Source: Longimicrobiaceae bacterium
GTDB lineage: Bacteria > Gemmatimonadota > Gemmatimonadetes > Longimicrobiales > Longimicrobiaceae
Length of the DNA stretch: 46,514 nucleotides
Direction of reading: 5' to 3'
NCBI GenBank assembly: GCA_035936415.1
Contig: DASYWD010000419.1
Span: 1 to 46,514, forward strand
Shown: positions 33,814-42,037 of the stretch, piece by piece
How the letters are laid out: every line of letters starts with the position of its first letter
Position numbering within the stretch: the stretch's first letter is position 1
The notes under the pieces: model-generated
Seen by the model: the letters and a program-made list of their open reading frames with translations, nothing else
What the model was told of the DNA's origin: nothing
The model's database searches: none
Position numbers and translations under genes: made by a program

Positions 33814-34941
33814 TCACTCCGGCCCGAAGCGGCGGACCAGGAAGCGGTCGAACCGCTCCAGCGCCGCGGGGAGGTCCGTGCGCCCGTAGCCGATGCGGAA
33901 GTGGCTCCCGGGATAGTCCATCAGGGTGCCGGGGAGCACCAGCACCCCCTCCTCGGCGCGCAGGTCCTCCGCGAGGGTCTCCACGTCCTCGTCGCCGACG
34001 AAGCGCGGGAAGGCGGTGCTCCCGGCGCGGGGACGAACCCACTCCAGCACGCCCTCCCACCGGCGGAAGAAGGGGTCCAGGAGCGCCAGGTTGTCGCGGA
34101 CGATGCGGCGGCTCCGCTCCAGCACGGCGCCGCGGGCGCGCAGCGCCATGAGCGCCAGCAGCTCCGCGGGCGCCGAGCAGCAGATGGAGGTGTAGTCCTT
34201 GTACGAGGCCGCACGCCGCAGCAGCTCCGCGTCGTGCGAGACCAGCCAGCCGATGCGCAGCCCCGCCAGCGCGAAGGACTTGGACATGACCCCCAGGCTG
34301 AACGCCCGCTCGTAGCTCTCCACCGCGGGTGGGAGGCGGTCGGCGGGGTCGTGCTCCAGGAAGCGGTACACCTCGTCCGAGAAGAGGAGCACCCCGGCCT
34401 CGCGCGCGAGGTCCACCAGGCGCCCCCAGTCGTCGCGCGAGGGTAGAGAGCCGGTGGGGTTGTGCGGGAAGTTGACCACGATGGCGCGGGTGGCGGGGCC
34501 GAGCGTCGCCCGCAGCAGGTCGAAGTCCAGCGCCCAGCCGTTCTCCGGGTCCAGCGGGAGGAGGTCCACCTCCGCGCCGGTGCTCCTCGCCACCTCGTAG
34601 AGCGACTGGTATCCCGGCCAGGTGACCACCACCCGGTCGCCGGGGCCGAGCGCGGTTCGCATCCAGACGTAGATCGCCTCCTCCGCCCCCGCGAACACCA
34701 GGACCTCCTCGGGGGCCACGCCCTCGTAGAGCCCGGCGATCTCGCTGCGGAGCAGGGGGTGCCCCGCCGCCTCGGTGTATCCCAGCCGGAGGCCCTCCCA
34801 CAGCTCCCGCGTATCCGGGTCGGCCAGGGCCAGCAGCTCGGACATCGGCAGCGCCTCCACGTCCGAGGTGCAGAGCAGGTGCGGCGCGTCGAACTCCCAG
34901 CGCGCGAAGTAGCGCTCCAGCTTGAAGTCGGGGATCGACAT
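33814..34941 (-). CDS. PLP-dependent aminotransferase class I/II
   Basis: A 375-residue fold-type I aminotransferase. VVNFPHNPTGSLP, LLFSDEVYRFLE and MSKSFALAGLRIGWL (Schiff-base Lys) give the PLP site, and HFRIGYGR near the C-terminus supplies the carboxylate-binding Arg. It transaminates an amino acid with a keto acid; the substrate is not predictable, and no neighbouring pathway helps. ATG at 34941. Length is slightly shorter than aspartate aminotransferase, as in the small-domain-reduced relatives. Confidence 0.88.
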   Translation of the reverse strand: MSIPDFKLERYFARWEFDAPHLLCTSDVEALPMSELLALADPDTRELWEGLRLGYTEAAGHPLLRSEIAGLYEGVAPEEVLVFAGAEEAIYVWMRTALGPGDRVVVTWPGYQSLYEVARSTGAEVDLLPLDPENGWALDFDLLRATLGPATRAIVVNFPHNPTGSLPSRDDWGRLVDLAREAGVLLFSDEVYRFLEHDPADRLPPAVESYERAFSLGVMSKSFALAGLRIGWLVSHDAELLRRAASYKDYTSICCSAPAELLALMALRARGAVLERSRRIVRDNLALLDPFFRRWEGVLEWVRPRAGSTAFPRFVGDEDVETLAEDLRAEEGVLVLPGTLMDYPGSHFRIGYGRTDLPAALERFDRFLVRRFGPE

Positions 34942-35024
34942 CGGGGGCTCCCGGTGGGTTTCGGGCTACGCGCGCACGGCGAGCCGTGCACGCCCGTGGA
35001 TCTGCCGCATGGCCCTCGCCCCCC

Positions 35025-36833
35025 CTACCGCACCGGCGCCCGGTCGTTGGTCCGGTCCAGGTCCAGGAGCACCTGGCGCGGATCCAGCACCGCCTCGCGC
35101 GGCCGGGTGCGGGTCACCACCTCCACCGTCTGGCTCCGCTCGCGCGACTCCAGGGTGCGGCTCACGTCGCCCACGCGGAGCTCCACCGGCATCCAGGCGT
35201 TCCCCAGCCGCACCACCTCCACCCGGGTGGTCCACTGCCCGTCCGGGCGGCGCGTGGCGGCCGCGCGGCGGATCCCGTAGTCCAGCGTGTCCGTGGTGTG
35301 GAGCCACTGCTGGAAGAACCAGTCGAGGTCGCGCCCGCTCACCTCCTCGGCGACGCCGCGGAAGGCCGCCTCGTCCACGTGCTGCAGCCTGTACCGGTCA
35401 TGGTAGGCGCGCAGGACCCGGCGGAAGGTGTCCTCGCCCAGCAGCTCCCGGAGCATGCGGAAGACCAGCGACGTCTTGGAGTAGGTCATCGCGCTGTAGG
35501 TGGCCGGGTCGCGGAACGCCTCCCCCGGCAGGGCGATGGGCTGCGTCTGGCCGCGCCGCTCCAGCTCCGAGACGCTCCGCATGCCCGCGTCCCAGACGTC
35601 CGGCCGCCCGTTCCGCTCCCAGTACCAGTTGGTCACGAAGTCGGTGAAGCCCTCGTCCAGCCACCCCGCGCGCCGCTCGTCGTTGGCCAGGATCCCGTGC
35701 AGCCACTGGTGGGCGACCTCGTGTACGATGAGTCCCTCGGAGGGGGTGGCGTTCATGATCAGCATGGGGAACTCGGTCCCCCCGCGCCGCTCCACGCGGC
35801 TCAGCACGGTAAGCTGCGGCCACGCGTACGGCCCGAAGAGCTCCTGCAGCCAGCTCACCGCGCCGTAGGTGCGGCGCGCGACGGTCCCGCTCCACCCGGT
35901 GTCGGCCGGCTGGTACAGGACGTGGATGCTGGGGAGCGGCGTGCTCTGCCCCGCCTCGTCCAGCGACGTGCGGATCACGCCGTCGTAGAGGAAGTCGGGC
36001 GACGCGCTCCAGGCGAAGTGGTGCACGTCCTCCGCGCGCCAGCGGACGCGCTTGCGCCCCTCTGCCGGCTCGCCGGCCAGGAGGCCGAGGGCCTCCGCGG
36101 GGCGCGCGGGGTAGGCGTCGCGGCGGAGCGCCTCGGGCGGCGGGAGCTCCCCGTTCAGGCGCCACCCCGGGTCGCCCTCCACCGGGACGCCGGTTGAGCC
36201 GATCACCTGGTCCCGCGCCACGTCCAGCGTCACGTCGTACGAGCCGAACTCGCCGAAGAACTCGCCCTGCGGGAGGAGCGGCTGCTGCTTCCACCCCTCG
36301 CGGTCGAACACGGCGATGCGGGGGTACCAGTGCGCGAAGTCGTGGTGCCGTCCCCGGCGCCCCTGCCGCCGCGGCGTGGTGGAGAGCCGCGCGTCCCAGT
36401 CCATCCGCACCGTGACCGTGCCTCCCGGCGCGAGCGGCGCAGGGAGCGGCACCGCCACCACCGTGGAGTCCGGCGCGCCGGGGTACACCGGGGTGACCGC
36501 GCGCCCGTCCACCTCCACCCTCCGCAGCCGCTCGAAGGCGTGGTCGTTCGGACCCAGGTCCTGGAAGCGCCGGACCCCGAACTCCAGCTCCCGGCGCGCC
36601 CAGGCGCTGTTGGGGCGGAAGGCGTTCAGGTACTGCTGGAAGTAGAGGGTGTCGAGCGTGCTCGGCGAGTTGTTGGTGTAGCGGAGGCGCCCCCGCCCGG
36701 TGAGCACGTTCGTGGTCTCGTCCAGCCGCGCCTCCACGCGGTAGTCCACCCCCTGCTGGAAGCGGGCGGTGTCCTGGGCCGCGACGGCCTGCGACGGCGC
36801 GATTGCGAAGAGAGCGAACAGCGCAGCGATCAT
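35025..36833 (-). CDS. M1 family metallopeptidase, exported
   Basis: A 602-residue zinc peptidase. A signal peptide (MIAALFALFAIAPSQAVA) precedes an N-terminal beta domain. The zinc site is complete: HEVAHQWLHG with His371, Glu372 and His375, and Glu394 in WLDEGFTDF. The GAMEN-type exopeptidase motif reads GGTEFPM (351-357), with Thr in place of Ala/Met. M1 enzymes trim N-terminal residues; the exported location suggests peptide scavenging in the periplasm. ATG at 36833 after GGAGG; the longer frame upstream is not coding. Confidence 0.9.
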   Translation of the reverse strand: MIAALFALFAIAPSQAVAAQDTARFQQGVDYRVEARLDETTNVLTGRGRLRYTNNSPSTLDTLYFQQYLNAFRPNSAWARRELEFGVRRFQDLGPNDHAFERLRRVEVDGRAVTPVYPGAPDSTVVAVPLPAPLAPGGTVTVRMDWDARLSTTPRRQGRRGRHHDFAHWYPRIAVFDREGWKQQPLLPQGEFFGEFGSYDVTLDVARDQVIGSTGVPVEGDPGWRLNGELPPPEALRRDAYPARPAEALGLLAGEPAEGRKRVRWRAEDVHHFAWSASPDFLYDGVIRTSLDEAGQSTPLPSIHVLYQPADTGWSGTVARRTYGAVSWLQELFGPYAWPQLTVLSRVERRGGTEFPMLIMNATPSEGLIVHEVAHQWLHGILANDERRAGWLDEGFTDFVTNWYWERNGRPDVWDAGMRSVSELERRGQTQPIALPGEAFRDPATYSAMTYSKTSLVFRMLRELLGEDTFRRVLRAYHDRYRLQHVDEAAFRGVAEEVSGRDLDWFFQQWLHTTDTLDYGIRRAAATRRPDGQWTTRVEVVRLGNAWMPVELRVGDVSRTLESRERSQTVEVVTRTRPREAVLDPRQVLLDLDRTNDRAPVR

Positions 36834-36914
36834 GGAACCTCCGGTTCGGGTGTGTTCCCGCCAACATGGGGAGCCGCTCGATGGGCGGCAAGCGCCGGGC
36901 CGTGGGGTGGGGCG

Positions 36915-37109
36915 CGCACCCTCTTCCAGGCCAACCGCATCGGCGCCAACTACACCATGCTCGGCAACGCCTGCTTCGTGCTGGGGGCGGAGCCACGGCG
37001 CGAGGCGGACCTCTTCTGGGCGGAGCACCCGGAGCCGGACGCGGGGGTAGCGGTGAAGCAGGACGACCGGTGGAAACCCATCTCGCACAGCGATTCTCCG
37101 AACGTTCGG
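36915..37109 (+). pseudogene. Possible fragment of an unidentified protein gene
   Basis: In one plus-strand frame the sequence reads RTLFQANRIGANYTMLGNAC and FVLGAEPRREADLFWAEHPE, then PDAGVAVKQDDRWKPISHSD. Coding-like composition and a sensible residue mix stand out against the other frames. There is no start codon in a suitable place and no continuation, so this would be the end or middle of a lost gene. I cannot name the family. It could also be chance in GC-rich sequence. Confidence 0.3.
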
Positions 37110-37112
37110 GGA

Positions 37113-37141
37113 TTGACACGACCGGCGGTCTGCCACATAGT
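37113..37141 (+). promoter_or_regulatory. Near-consensus sigma-70 promoter
   Basis: TTGACA (37113-37118, a perfect -35) is followed by a 17-bp spacer and CATAGT (37136-37141, four of six -10 bases). Transcription would begin near 37148, giving a leader of about 44 bases before the subtilisin-like gene. This is the best promoter match I found in the window. Confidence 0.7.
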
Positions 37142-37191
37142 TACCGCCTTCACTCGCAAGATTCCCCTCCCGCTCTCACCTCTGAGGTATC

Positions 37192-38895
37192 ATGCTGTCC
37201 CGAACAACACAGGCTGTCTGTGCGCTGCCGATCGTAATTCTGGCCGCCTGCGCAGATGGGCCCGGAGCAAAAGATCCGGTATCCGTAGACTGGGTCTCCC
37301 CCACCTCTTCTATGTCTGCCGGAGAGGTTCCGTCCCGAAAGTCGGATCCGAAATACACCTTCGTCCACATGTCCGATGACAGCCTGTGGACCCTTGTTGC
37401 GCAGGGCGACGGCACAGCGGTGGTCGGTCTGAAAGCGCCAGGTGCGAACCGGGGCGAGTTCCAGGGGCGTGTACTCCTCACCCGTAGTGAGCGGCGGCAG
37501 GGCGTTCAGGCGCTACTCGCGCTACCCGGTGTAACCGTGGAACAGGAGCATGGCGAGCTGCCGATCATCCGGGTCAAGGTGACCGACGCGGCGTCGTTCT
37601 CACTGCTCCGAGCCCTCCCCTTCGTGGATTATGCCGAGCCTGCCAGGCTGCGCAGCGGCGTTTCTTACTCTACAGGGGGCTGGGGGTGTTCGTACACCCT
37701 GGCCTCGGGTCGTACCATGTACTACCCGGGTGGCGACGTGGTGCCCGTCACCTACGGTATGATGGGAATCACGAACGCGTGGCGCAGGAGCAGTGGCAGT
37801 GGTAAAACGGTGGGCCTGACGGATACGGGGATCTACTTCAGCAGCGAGCAGATGGTGCGCAACGTCAGGGCGGGCCAGAGCGGAAGCCGCCGAGTGACGT
37901 ACACCAACAGCACGAATTATCAAGACCCCTACATCGGCGACGATGGCTGCTCGCATGGAACTCGTATGGCGGGTGTGATCACGGCGCCGAAGGACGACAG
38001 CGGGCCCGTCGGCGTTGCATGGGGAGCCAACTTCGTCGGTGTGCGCCACAACGACGACGTGGGGGTGTTCGACACGTACTATGCGGGTCAGGCGATTCGG
38101 ATTGCGGCGGAGAACGGGAGCGACATCATCGCCATGGCATGGGGGTCGCCTGACTACTGGTTCAACAGCATAGAAGCCGAGATCAAGCACTGGTACTACA
38201 ACCACGACAAGCTCTTCATCGGTGCAGCCGGAACTGATACCGGTTGCGCCAATGCCATCTGGCGCCACAACGCATTCTTTCCGGCCGAGATGGGGGAAGT
38301 CATGGCGGTGACTGCGATCGACGACAACGGGAAGGTGTCCTGCGATTCGCACTATGGGCCCTCGGTCGAGCTGGTTTCCTACATCAACCAGCCCACCACC
38401 GGAAGGTACAGCGACGTCGTGAGCATCCGCGCCAGCTCCAATGCGACTGCAGTAATCGCGGGAGCGGCGGCGCTGGTGTGGTCGTACTACGGGGGCACGC
38501 GCCAGGGTGTCGTCCAGCGCTTGAAGCAGACTGCAAGAAATCCGTGGGGAACGTACGGGATCGGCTCGGGTGTGATCGACGTCGCGCGGGCCATGGGCAT
38601 TCTTCACCACGCCAGACTGCCCGACTACGGCATGGCGACCGGCGATGAGCCGGTTGAGATCACGGTTCAGGTGAGCCACAGCGGGGGAACAGGTCCGTTC
38701 CGCTACTACTGGAGCAACGGCAGCGTGACGTCCGTGCCCTACACGACGTACAGGTACCATCCCGTCAGGGACGTTGCGCATTACTCAATCCATGTGACGG
38801 TAGAGGATACGTACGACGGAGCAACCCTGGGTGCCAATGGAACTGTGACGTTGTGGCCGTCGGACCCGTCTGGCTGTCCGTCATGTGCCCAGTAG
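37192..38895 (+). CDS. Subtilisin-like (S8) serine protease lipoprotein, atypical
   Basis: A 567-residue S8-fold protein with a lipobox, VILAACAD (acylated Cys20), so membrane-anchored outside the cytoplasm. A propeptide-like region (about 55-150) precedes the catalytic domain. Asp211 is in GLTDTG, His255 in CSHGTRMAGV and Ser416 in ASSNATAVIAG. The usual GTSMATP is altered to ASSNATA, and the oxyanion-hole Asn of AAGN is Thr348 in GAAGTD. Activity is therefore uncertain. A C-terminal PKD/Ig-like segment (ITVQVSHSGGTGPFRYYWSN) ends in a Cys-X2-Cys tail (CPSCAQ). ATG at 37192 after GAGGTATC. Codon use is less GC-biased than the surroundings. Confidence 0.85.
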   Translation: MLSRTTQAVCALPIVILAACADGPGAKDPVSVDWVSPTSSMSAGEVPSRKSDPKYTFVHMSDDSLWTLVAQGDGTAVVGLKAPGANRGEFQGRVLLTRSERRQGVQALLALPGVTVEQEHGELPIIRVKVTDAASFSLLRALPFVDYAEPARLRSGVSYSTGGWGCSYTLASGRTMYYPGGDVVPVTYGMMGITNAWRRSSGSGKTVGLTDTGIYFSSEQMVRNVRAGQSGSRRVTYTNSTNYQDPYIGDDGCSHGTRMAGVITAPKDDSGPVGVAWGANFVGVRHNDDVGVFDTYYAGQAIRIAAENGSDIIAMAWGSPDYWFNSIEAEIKHWYYNHDKLFIGAAGTDTGCANAIWRHNAFFPAEMGEVMAVTAIDDNGKVSCDSHYGPSVELVSYINQPTTGRYSDVVSIRASSNATAVIAGAAALVWSYYGGTRQGVVQRLKQTARNPWGTYGIGSGVIDVARAMGILHHARLPDYGMATGDEPVEITVQVSHSGGTGPFRYYWSNGSVTSVPYTTYRYHPVRDVAHYSIHVTVEDTYDGATLGANGTVTLWPSDPSGCPSCAQ

Positions 38896-38930
38896 GCCCG
38901 GGAAAATCCTGAGGTTGAAGGAAGACGCAG

Positions 38931-39356
38931 GTGAAGATGCTGAAGTACGCCGTCGTATCGCTGCTCGCCGGGTTGGTGACCTGCTCCGCGCCGTTGGTCG
39001 CGCAGCAAGCTCCAACTCTGGAGCGGGCGCAGGAATCTCTGCTGTCGCGCAGATCTCCGCTTTCGGCCGAGTTGCTGAAGGCCGATTCCTCTCGGACTGG
39101 CGAGTGGCTGTCCGTGGCGGCCGACTCCCGGTATTCGCTGGACGTCGCTCCCAGCGAGGGGGTGCCGCGTTGGCTGCGTGGAGTGGTGTATGGGGCGGGG
39201 ATCGGAGCGGTGGTCGGCGGAGCGACCGGCGTGCTGATCTCCTACGCGGATGGTGCGGCGGGGGCGGGGGATGGATACGTGCCGGAGTGGTTCGCGAACC
39301 TCGTCACCTTCGGTGTCGTCGGAACGGTGGTCGGCGGGCTGATCGGGGGCTCGTAG
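38931..39356 (+). CDS. Small exported glycine-zipper protein
   Basis: A 141-residue protein. The signal peptide YAVVSLLAGLVTCSAPLVAQ is followed by a polar, Ser/Arg-rich middle and two Gly-zipper hydrophobic segments: VVYGAGIGAVVGGATGVLIS and VTFGVVGTVVGGLIGGS. Such segments insert in membranes or pack as oligomers. The GTG start at 38931 follows GAAGGAAG; an ATG two codons later is the alternative. It lies 35 bp after the subtilisin-like gene with the same relaxed codon use, so the two were probably acquired together. Function unknown; it could be a substrate or partner of the protease. Confidence 0.72.
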   Translation: MKMLKYAVVSLLAGLVTCSAPLVAQQAPTLERAQESLLSRRSPLSAELLKADSSRTGEWLSVAADSRYSLDVAPSEGVPRWLRGVVYGAGIGAVVGGATGVLISYADGAAGAGDGYVPEWFANLVTFGVVGTVVGGLIGGS

Positions 39357-39375
39357 CTACGCTGCTTCAGCCCTG

Positions 39376-39454
39376 AGGCGGCAGGATGCCCGGGCCCTGC
39401 CGCCTGCGGCATCTATAGTGAAGGCCGGCTCTGGAACCCGTCCAGAGCCGGCCT
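39376..39454. terminator. Two hairpins between convergent genes
   Basis: The first is AGGCGGCAGG paired with CCTGCCGCCT (39376-39385 and 39396-39405). The second, stronger, is a 14-bp perfect stem AGGCCGGCTCTGGA with TCCAGAGCCGGCCT around ACCCG (39422-39454). They separate the glycine-zipper gene from the oppositely oriented dihydrolipoyl dehydrogenase. Confidence 0.8.
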
Positions 39455-39489
39455 CGCACTATCACGGTCGTCCCGTCGTCCCTTCGAGC

Positions 39490-40893
39490 TCAGACGTGCA
39501 GCGCGTGCCCCAGCGCCGCCAGCGCCGCCTCCGCCACCGCCTCCGAGAGGGTGGGGTGCGGGTGCATCGCCCGGTCCATCTCCTCCACCGTGGTCTCCAG
39601 GTGGCGCCCCACCACGAACTCCGCGATCAGCTCCGTGGCGTGCGGGCCGACGATGTGCGCCCCCACCACCTCCGAGTACTTCTTCTCGCGGATCACCTTC
39701 ACGAAGCCGTCCGTGTCGCCGGAGGTGAGGGCGCGCCCGTTGGCGGTCCAGGGAAAGACGCCCACCTCGATCTCCAGCCCCTTCTCCCGCGCCTGCTCCT
39801 CCGTGAGCCCCACCGAGGCCACCTCGGGGTGGCAGTAGGTGCAGTTGGGGATGTTGCCGTAGTCGATCCCGGCGTGCGGGTCGCCGTGGATGGCCTCCAC
39901 GCAGGCCACGCCCTCGTGCGAGCCCTTGTGCGCCAGGAGCGGCGGCCCCGCCACGTCGCCGATGGCGTAGACCCCGTCCACGTTCGTGCGCATCTGCCGG
40001 TCCACCTGGATGAAGCCGCGGTCGGTGAGCTTCACCCCCGCCTTCTCCAGCCCGACGTCCTCGGTGTTCGGCGCGCGGCCGATGGCGGAGAGCACCCGCT
40101 CGGCCTGGATCGTCTTCGTCTCGCCCTTGGCGGTCTTCACCGTGAGCTTCACGCCCTGCTTGCCGACCTCGGCCTTTTCCAGCCGGGCGCCGGTGTAGAC
40201 CTCCATCCCCCGCTTGCGGTAGCTCTTCTCCACCACGGCGGAGCAGTCCCGGTCCTCCAGCGGGAGGACCCGGTCCAGCGCCTCGATGATGGTGACCTTT
40301 GTCCCGAAGGCGGCGTACACGTCCGCGAACTCCATCCCGATGGCGCCGGCGCCGACCACGGCGAGCGTCTTCGGGGCCTCCTGCGCCATCATGGCGTCCG
40401 TGGAGTCCCACACCCGATCGTGGTCGATCTTCAGGAAGGGGAGGTCGCGCGGGCGCGAGCCGGTGGCGAGGATGACGTGCTTCGCCGTCAGCGTCTGCTT
40501 CCCTCCGTCCTGGGCCGTGACCTCCACCTTCCCCGCGCCGGCCAGGCGCCCGCGGCCGGGGACGTGGGTGACCTTGTTCTTCTTGAAGAGGAAGCCGATC
40601 CCCTTCACCAGCCGCTCGGAGACCTGGCGGGAGCGCTTCACCGCCTGCGCCATGTTCGTCCTGATCACCCCCACCTCCACGCCGAACTCCTTCGCGTGGC
40701 CCAGGTGGGTGATCATGGCGGCGCTCTCCAGCAGCGCCTTGGTGGGGATGCAGCCGATGTTGAGGCAGACGCCGCCGAGGAACTGCTCCTCCACGCACGC
40801 CGTCTTGTATCCGAGCTGCGCGGCCTTGATCGCGGCGACGTAGCCCCCCGGACCCGCGCCGACGACCACCACGTCGAAGTTCGTATCCGCCAA
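39490..40893 (-). CDS. lpdA: Dihydrolipoyl dehydrogenase (E3)
   Basis: A 467-residue FAD disulfide oxidoreductase. The FAD motif VVVVGAGPGGYVAA, the redox-active pair Cys43/Cys48 in GGVCLNIGCIPTKALL, the NAD motif VVGAGAIGMEFADV and the C-terminal MHPHPTLSE with the catalytic His are all present. It reoxidises lipoamide in 2-oxo-acid dehydrogenase and glycine-cleavage complexes. No complex partner is adjacent. The start codon is TTG at 40893, supported by GAGGTGAAG 6 bp upstream and by the family's usual N-terminus. Divergent from the DUF1206 gene. Confidence 0.95.
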   Translation of the reverse strand: MADTNFDVVVVGAGPGGYVAAIKAAQLGYKTACVEEQFLGGVCLNIGCIPTKALLESAAMITHLGHAKEFGVEVGVIRTNMAQAVKRSRQVSERLVKGIGFLFKKNKVTHVPGRGRLAGAGKVEVTAQDGGKQTLTAKHVILATGSRPRDLPFLKIDHDRVWDSTDAMMAQEAPKTLAVVGAGAIGMEFADVYAAFGTKVTIIEALDRVLPLEDRDCSAVVEKSYRKRGMEVYTGARLEKAEVGKQGVKLTVKTAKGETKTIQAERVLSAIGRAPNTEDVGLEKAGVKLTDRGFIQVDRQMRTNVDGVYAIGDVAGPPLLAHKGSHEGVACVEAIHGDPHAGIDYGNIPNCTYCHPEVASVGLTEEQAREKGLEIEVGVFPWTANGRALTSGDTDGFVKVIREKKYSEVVGAHIVGPHATELIAEFVVGRHLETTVEEMDRAMHPHPTLSEAVAEAALAALGHALHV

Positions 40894-41091
40894 TCTTCAC
40901 CTCGGGTTGCGGATTGCCATGCGAGCGGGGGAGACCGGCTCCCCCGGCGTTCGCGACCGAATGCGGCACAAAGTACGGGACGCGTGGCGGGGGGGCAACG
41001 CTCCACCGGCCCGCCGCGTCACGGAAGTTGCTACAGGCGCGGAGCAGGCGGCTCAACTGTGGGGAACGGATCCACTGCGGAGGGAGGCGAA

Positions 41092-41964
41092 ATGGCGAAC
41101 ATCGAAGTGGAGCGGGCCATCTTCGGGCGGTCGCGGACGGCCGCCGGGGAGGCCGCGCCCTGGATCGAGCGGCTGGCGCGCTTCGGCTATGCGGCGAAAG
41201 GGGTGGTGTACGCCGTGGTCGGGGGGATCGCGTTCGACGCGGCGATCGGGGCGGGGCGGGCCACCGGCTCGCGGGGTGCGCTGGAGAGCATGCTGGGGCA
41301 GCCCCTGGGACGCGTGATGCTGGGGCTGGTGGCGGTGGGGCTCGCAGGGTACGTGGTCTGGAAGGCGGTGCAGGCGATCATGGACCCGGAGCACCTGGGG
41401 ACGGACGCCAAGGGGTGGTTCAAGCGCGCCGCCTTCGCGCTCACGGCGGTGATCTACGCCGGGCTCGCGCTCGCGGCGGCCCGGCTGGCGCTGTCCGGGA
41501 GCTCGGGCGGGGGGGGCGCCGGGGCGGAGGGCGACGGGAGCGGCCCGGACCGCTGGGTCACGATGGTCATGGACAAGCCGCTGGGGCGCTGGGCGATCGC
41601 CGCGGTGGGGGTGGGGATCATCGCCTACGGGATCTACAACCTGTACAAGGGCTACGCCGCCAAGCTGAGCGAGGAGCTGGACCTGTCCGACCTGGAGCCG
41701 GAAAACCGGCGGAGGGTGATCTGGACCGGGCGCTTCGGCATGGCGGCGCGCGGCGTGGTGTTCGGCATCGTGGGCTGGTTCCTCATCATGGCGGCGCTGC
41801 ACTACGAGCCCACCGAGGCCATGGGGCTGGGCGGCGCGCTCCGCACCCTGGAGAACCAGCCGTACGGCCCCTGGCTCCTGGGCGCCGTGGCGCTGGGGCT
41901 GGTGGCCTACGGGCTCTTCTACCTGGTCAAGGCGCGCTACCGCCGCATCGACGCGCACACCTGA
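41092..41964 (+). CDS. DUF1206 membrane protein
   Basis: A 290-residue membrane protein built of three repeats of a two-helix unit. Each opens with R(F/A)G(Y/M)AA(K/R)GVV(Y/F): ARFGYAAKGVVYAVVGGIAF, then WFKRAAFALTAVIYAGLALA, then GRFGMAARGVVFGIVGWFLI. Each ends with LGxxxYGxYxL-type helices. Six transmembrane segments in total. This is the DUF1206 layout; function is unknown. ATG at 41092 after GGAGGGAGGCG. Confidence 0.9.
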   Translation: MANIEVERAIFGRSRTAAGEAAPWIERLARFGYAAKGVVYAVVGGIAFDAAIGAGRATGSRGALESMLGQPLGRVMLGLVAVGLAGYVVWKAVQAIMDPEHLGTDAKGWFKRAAFALTAVIYAGLALAAARLALSGSSGGGGAGAEGDGSGPDRWVTMVMDKPLGRWAIAAVGVGIIAYGIYNLYKGYAAKLSEELDLSDLEPENRRRVIWTGRFGMAARGVVFGIVGWFLIMAALHYEPTEAMGLGGALRTLENQPYGPWLLGAVALGLVAYGLFYLVKARYRRIDAHT

Positions 41965-42012
41965 CCCTGCGTTCGGCGGGGTGCACGCGCCGGGACCTCC
42001 CGACGCGTGCAC

Positions 42013-42037
42013 CGCACTCCCGCACTTTCGCACTCCC
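42013..42037. repeat. CGCACTCC/CGCACTTT intergenic repeat tract
   Basis: The tract contains CGCACTCCCGCACT (42013-42026) and CGCACTTTCGCACT (42021-42034), the same two 14-mers as the tract at 25471-25499 but in the other order. It ends at the stop codon of the DUF2156 gene. Confidence 0.55.

Larger units (their letters stand above)
36834..37191. other. Intergenic region with gene remnant and promoter
   Basis: These 358 bp separate the M1 peptidase (minus) from the subtilisin-like gene (plus). The left part holds a plus-strand stretch that reads as protein without a start (listed separately). The right part is markedly more AT-rich and carries a near-consensus promoter. Confidence 0.5.

Noticed and set aside
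35025-37136. A longer start for the M1 peptidase
   Set aside because: The ATG at 36833 has a good ribosome binding site and begins a signal peptide. The added upstream part is basic and structureless and would remove the signal from the N-terminus.
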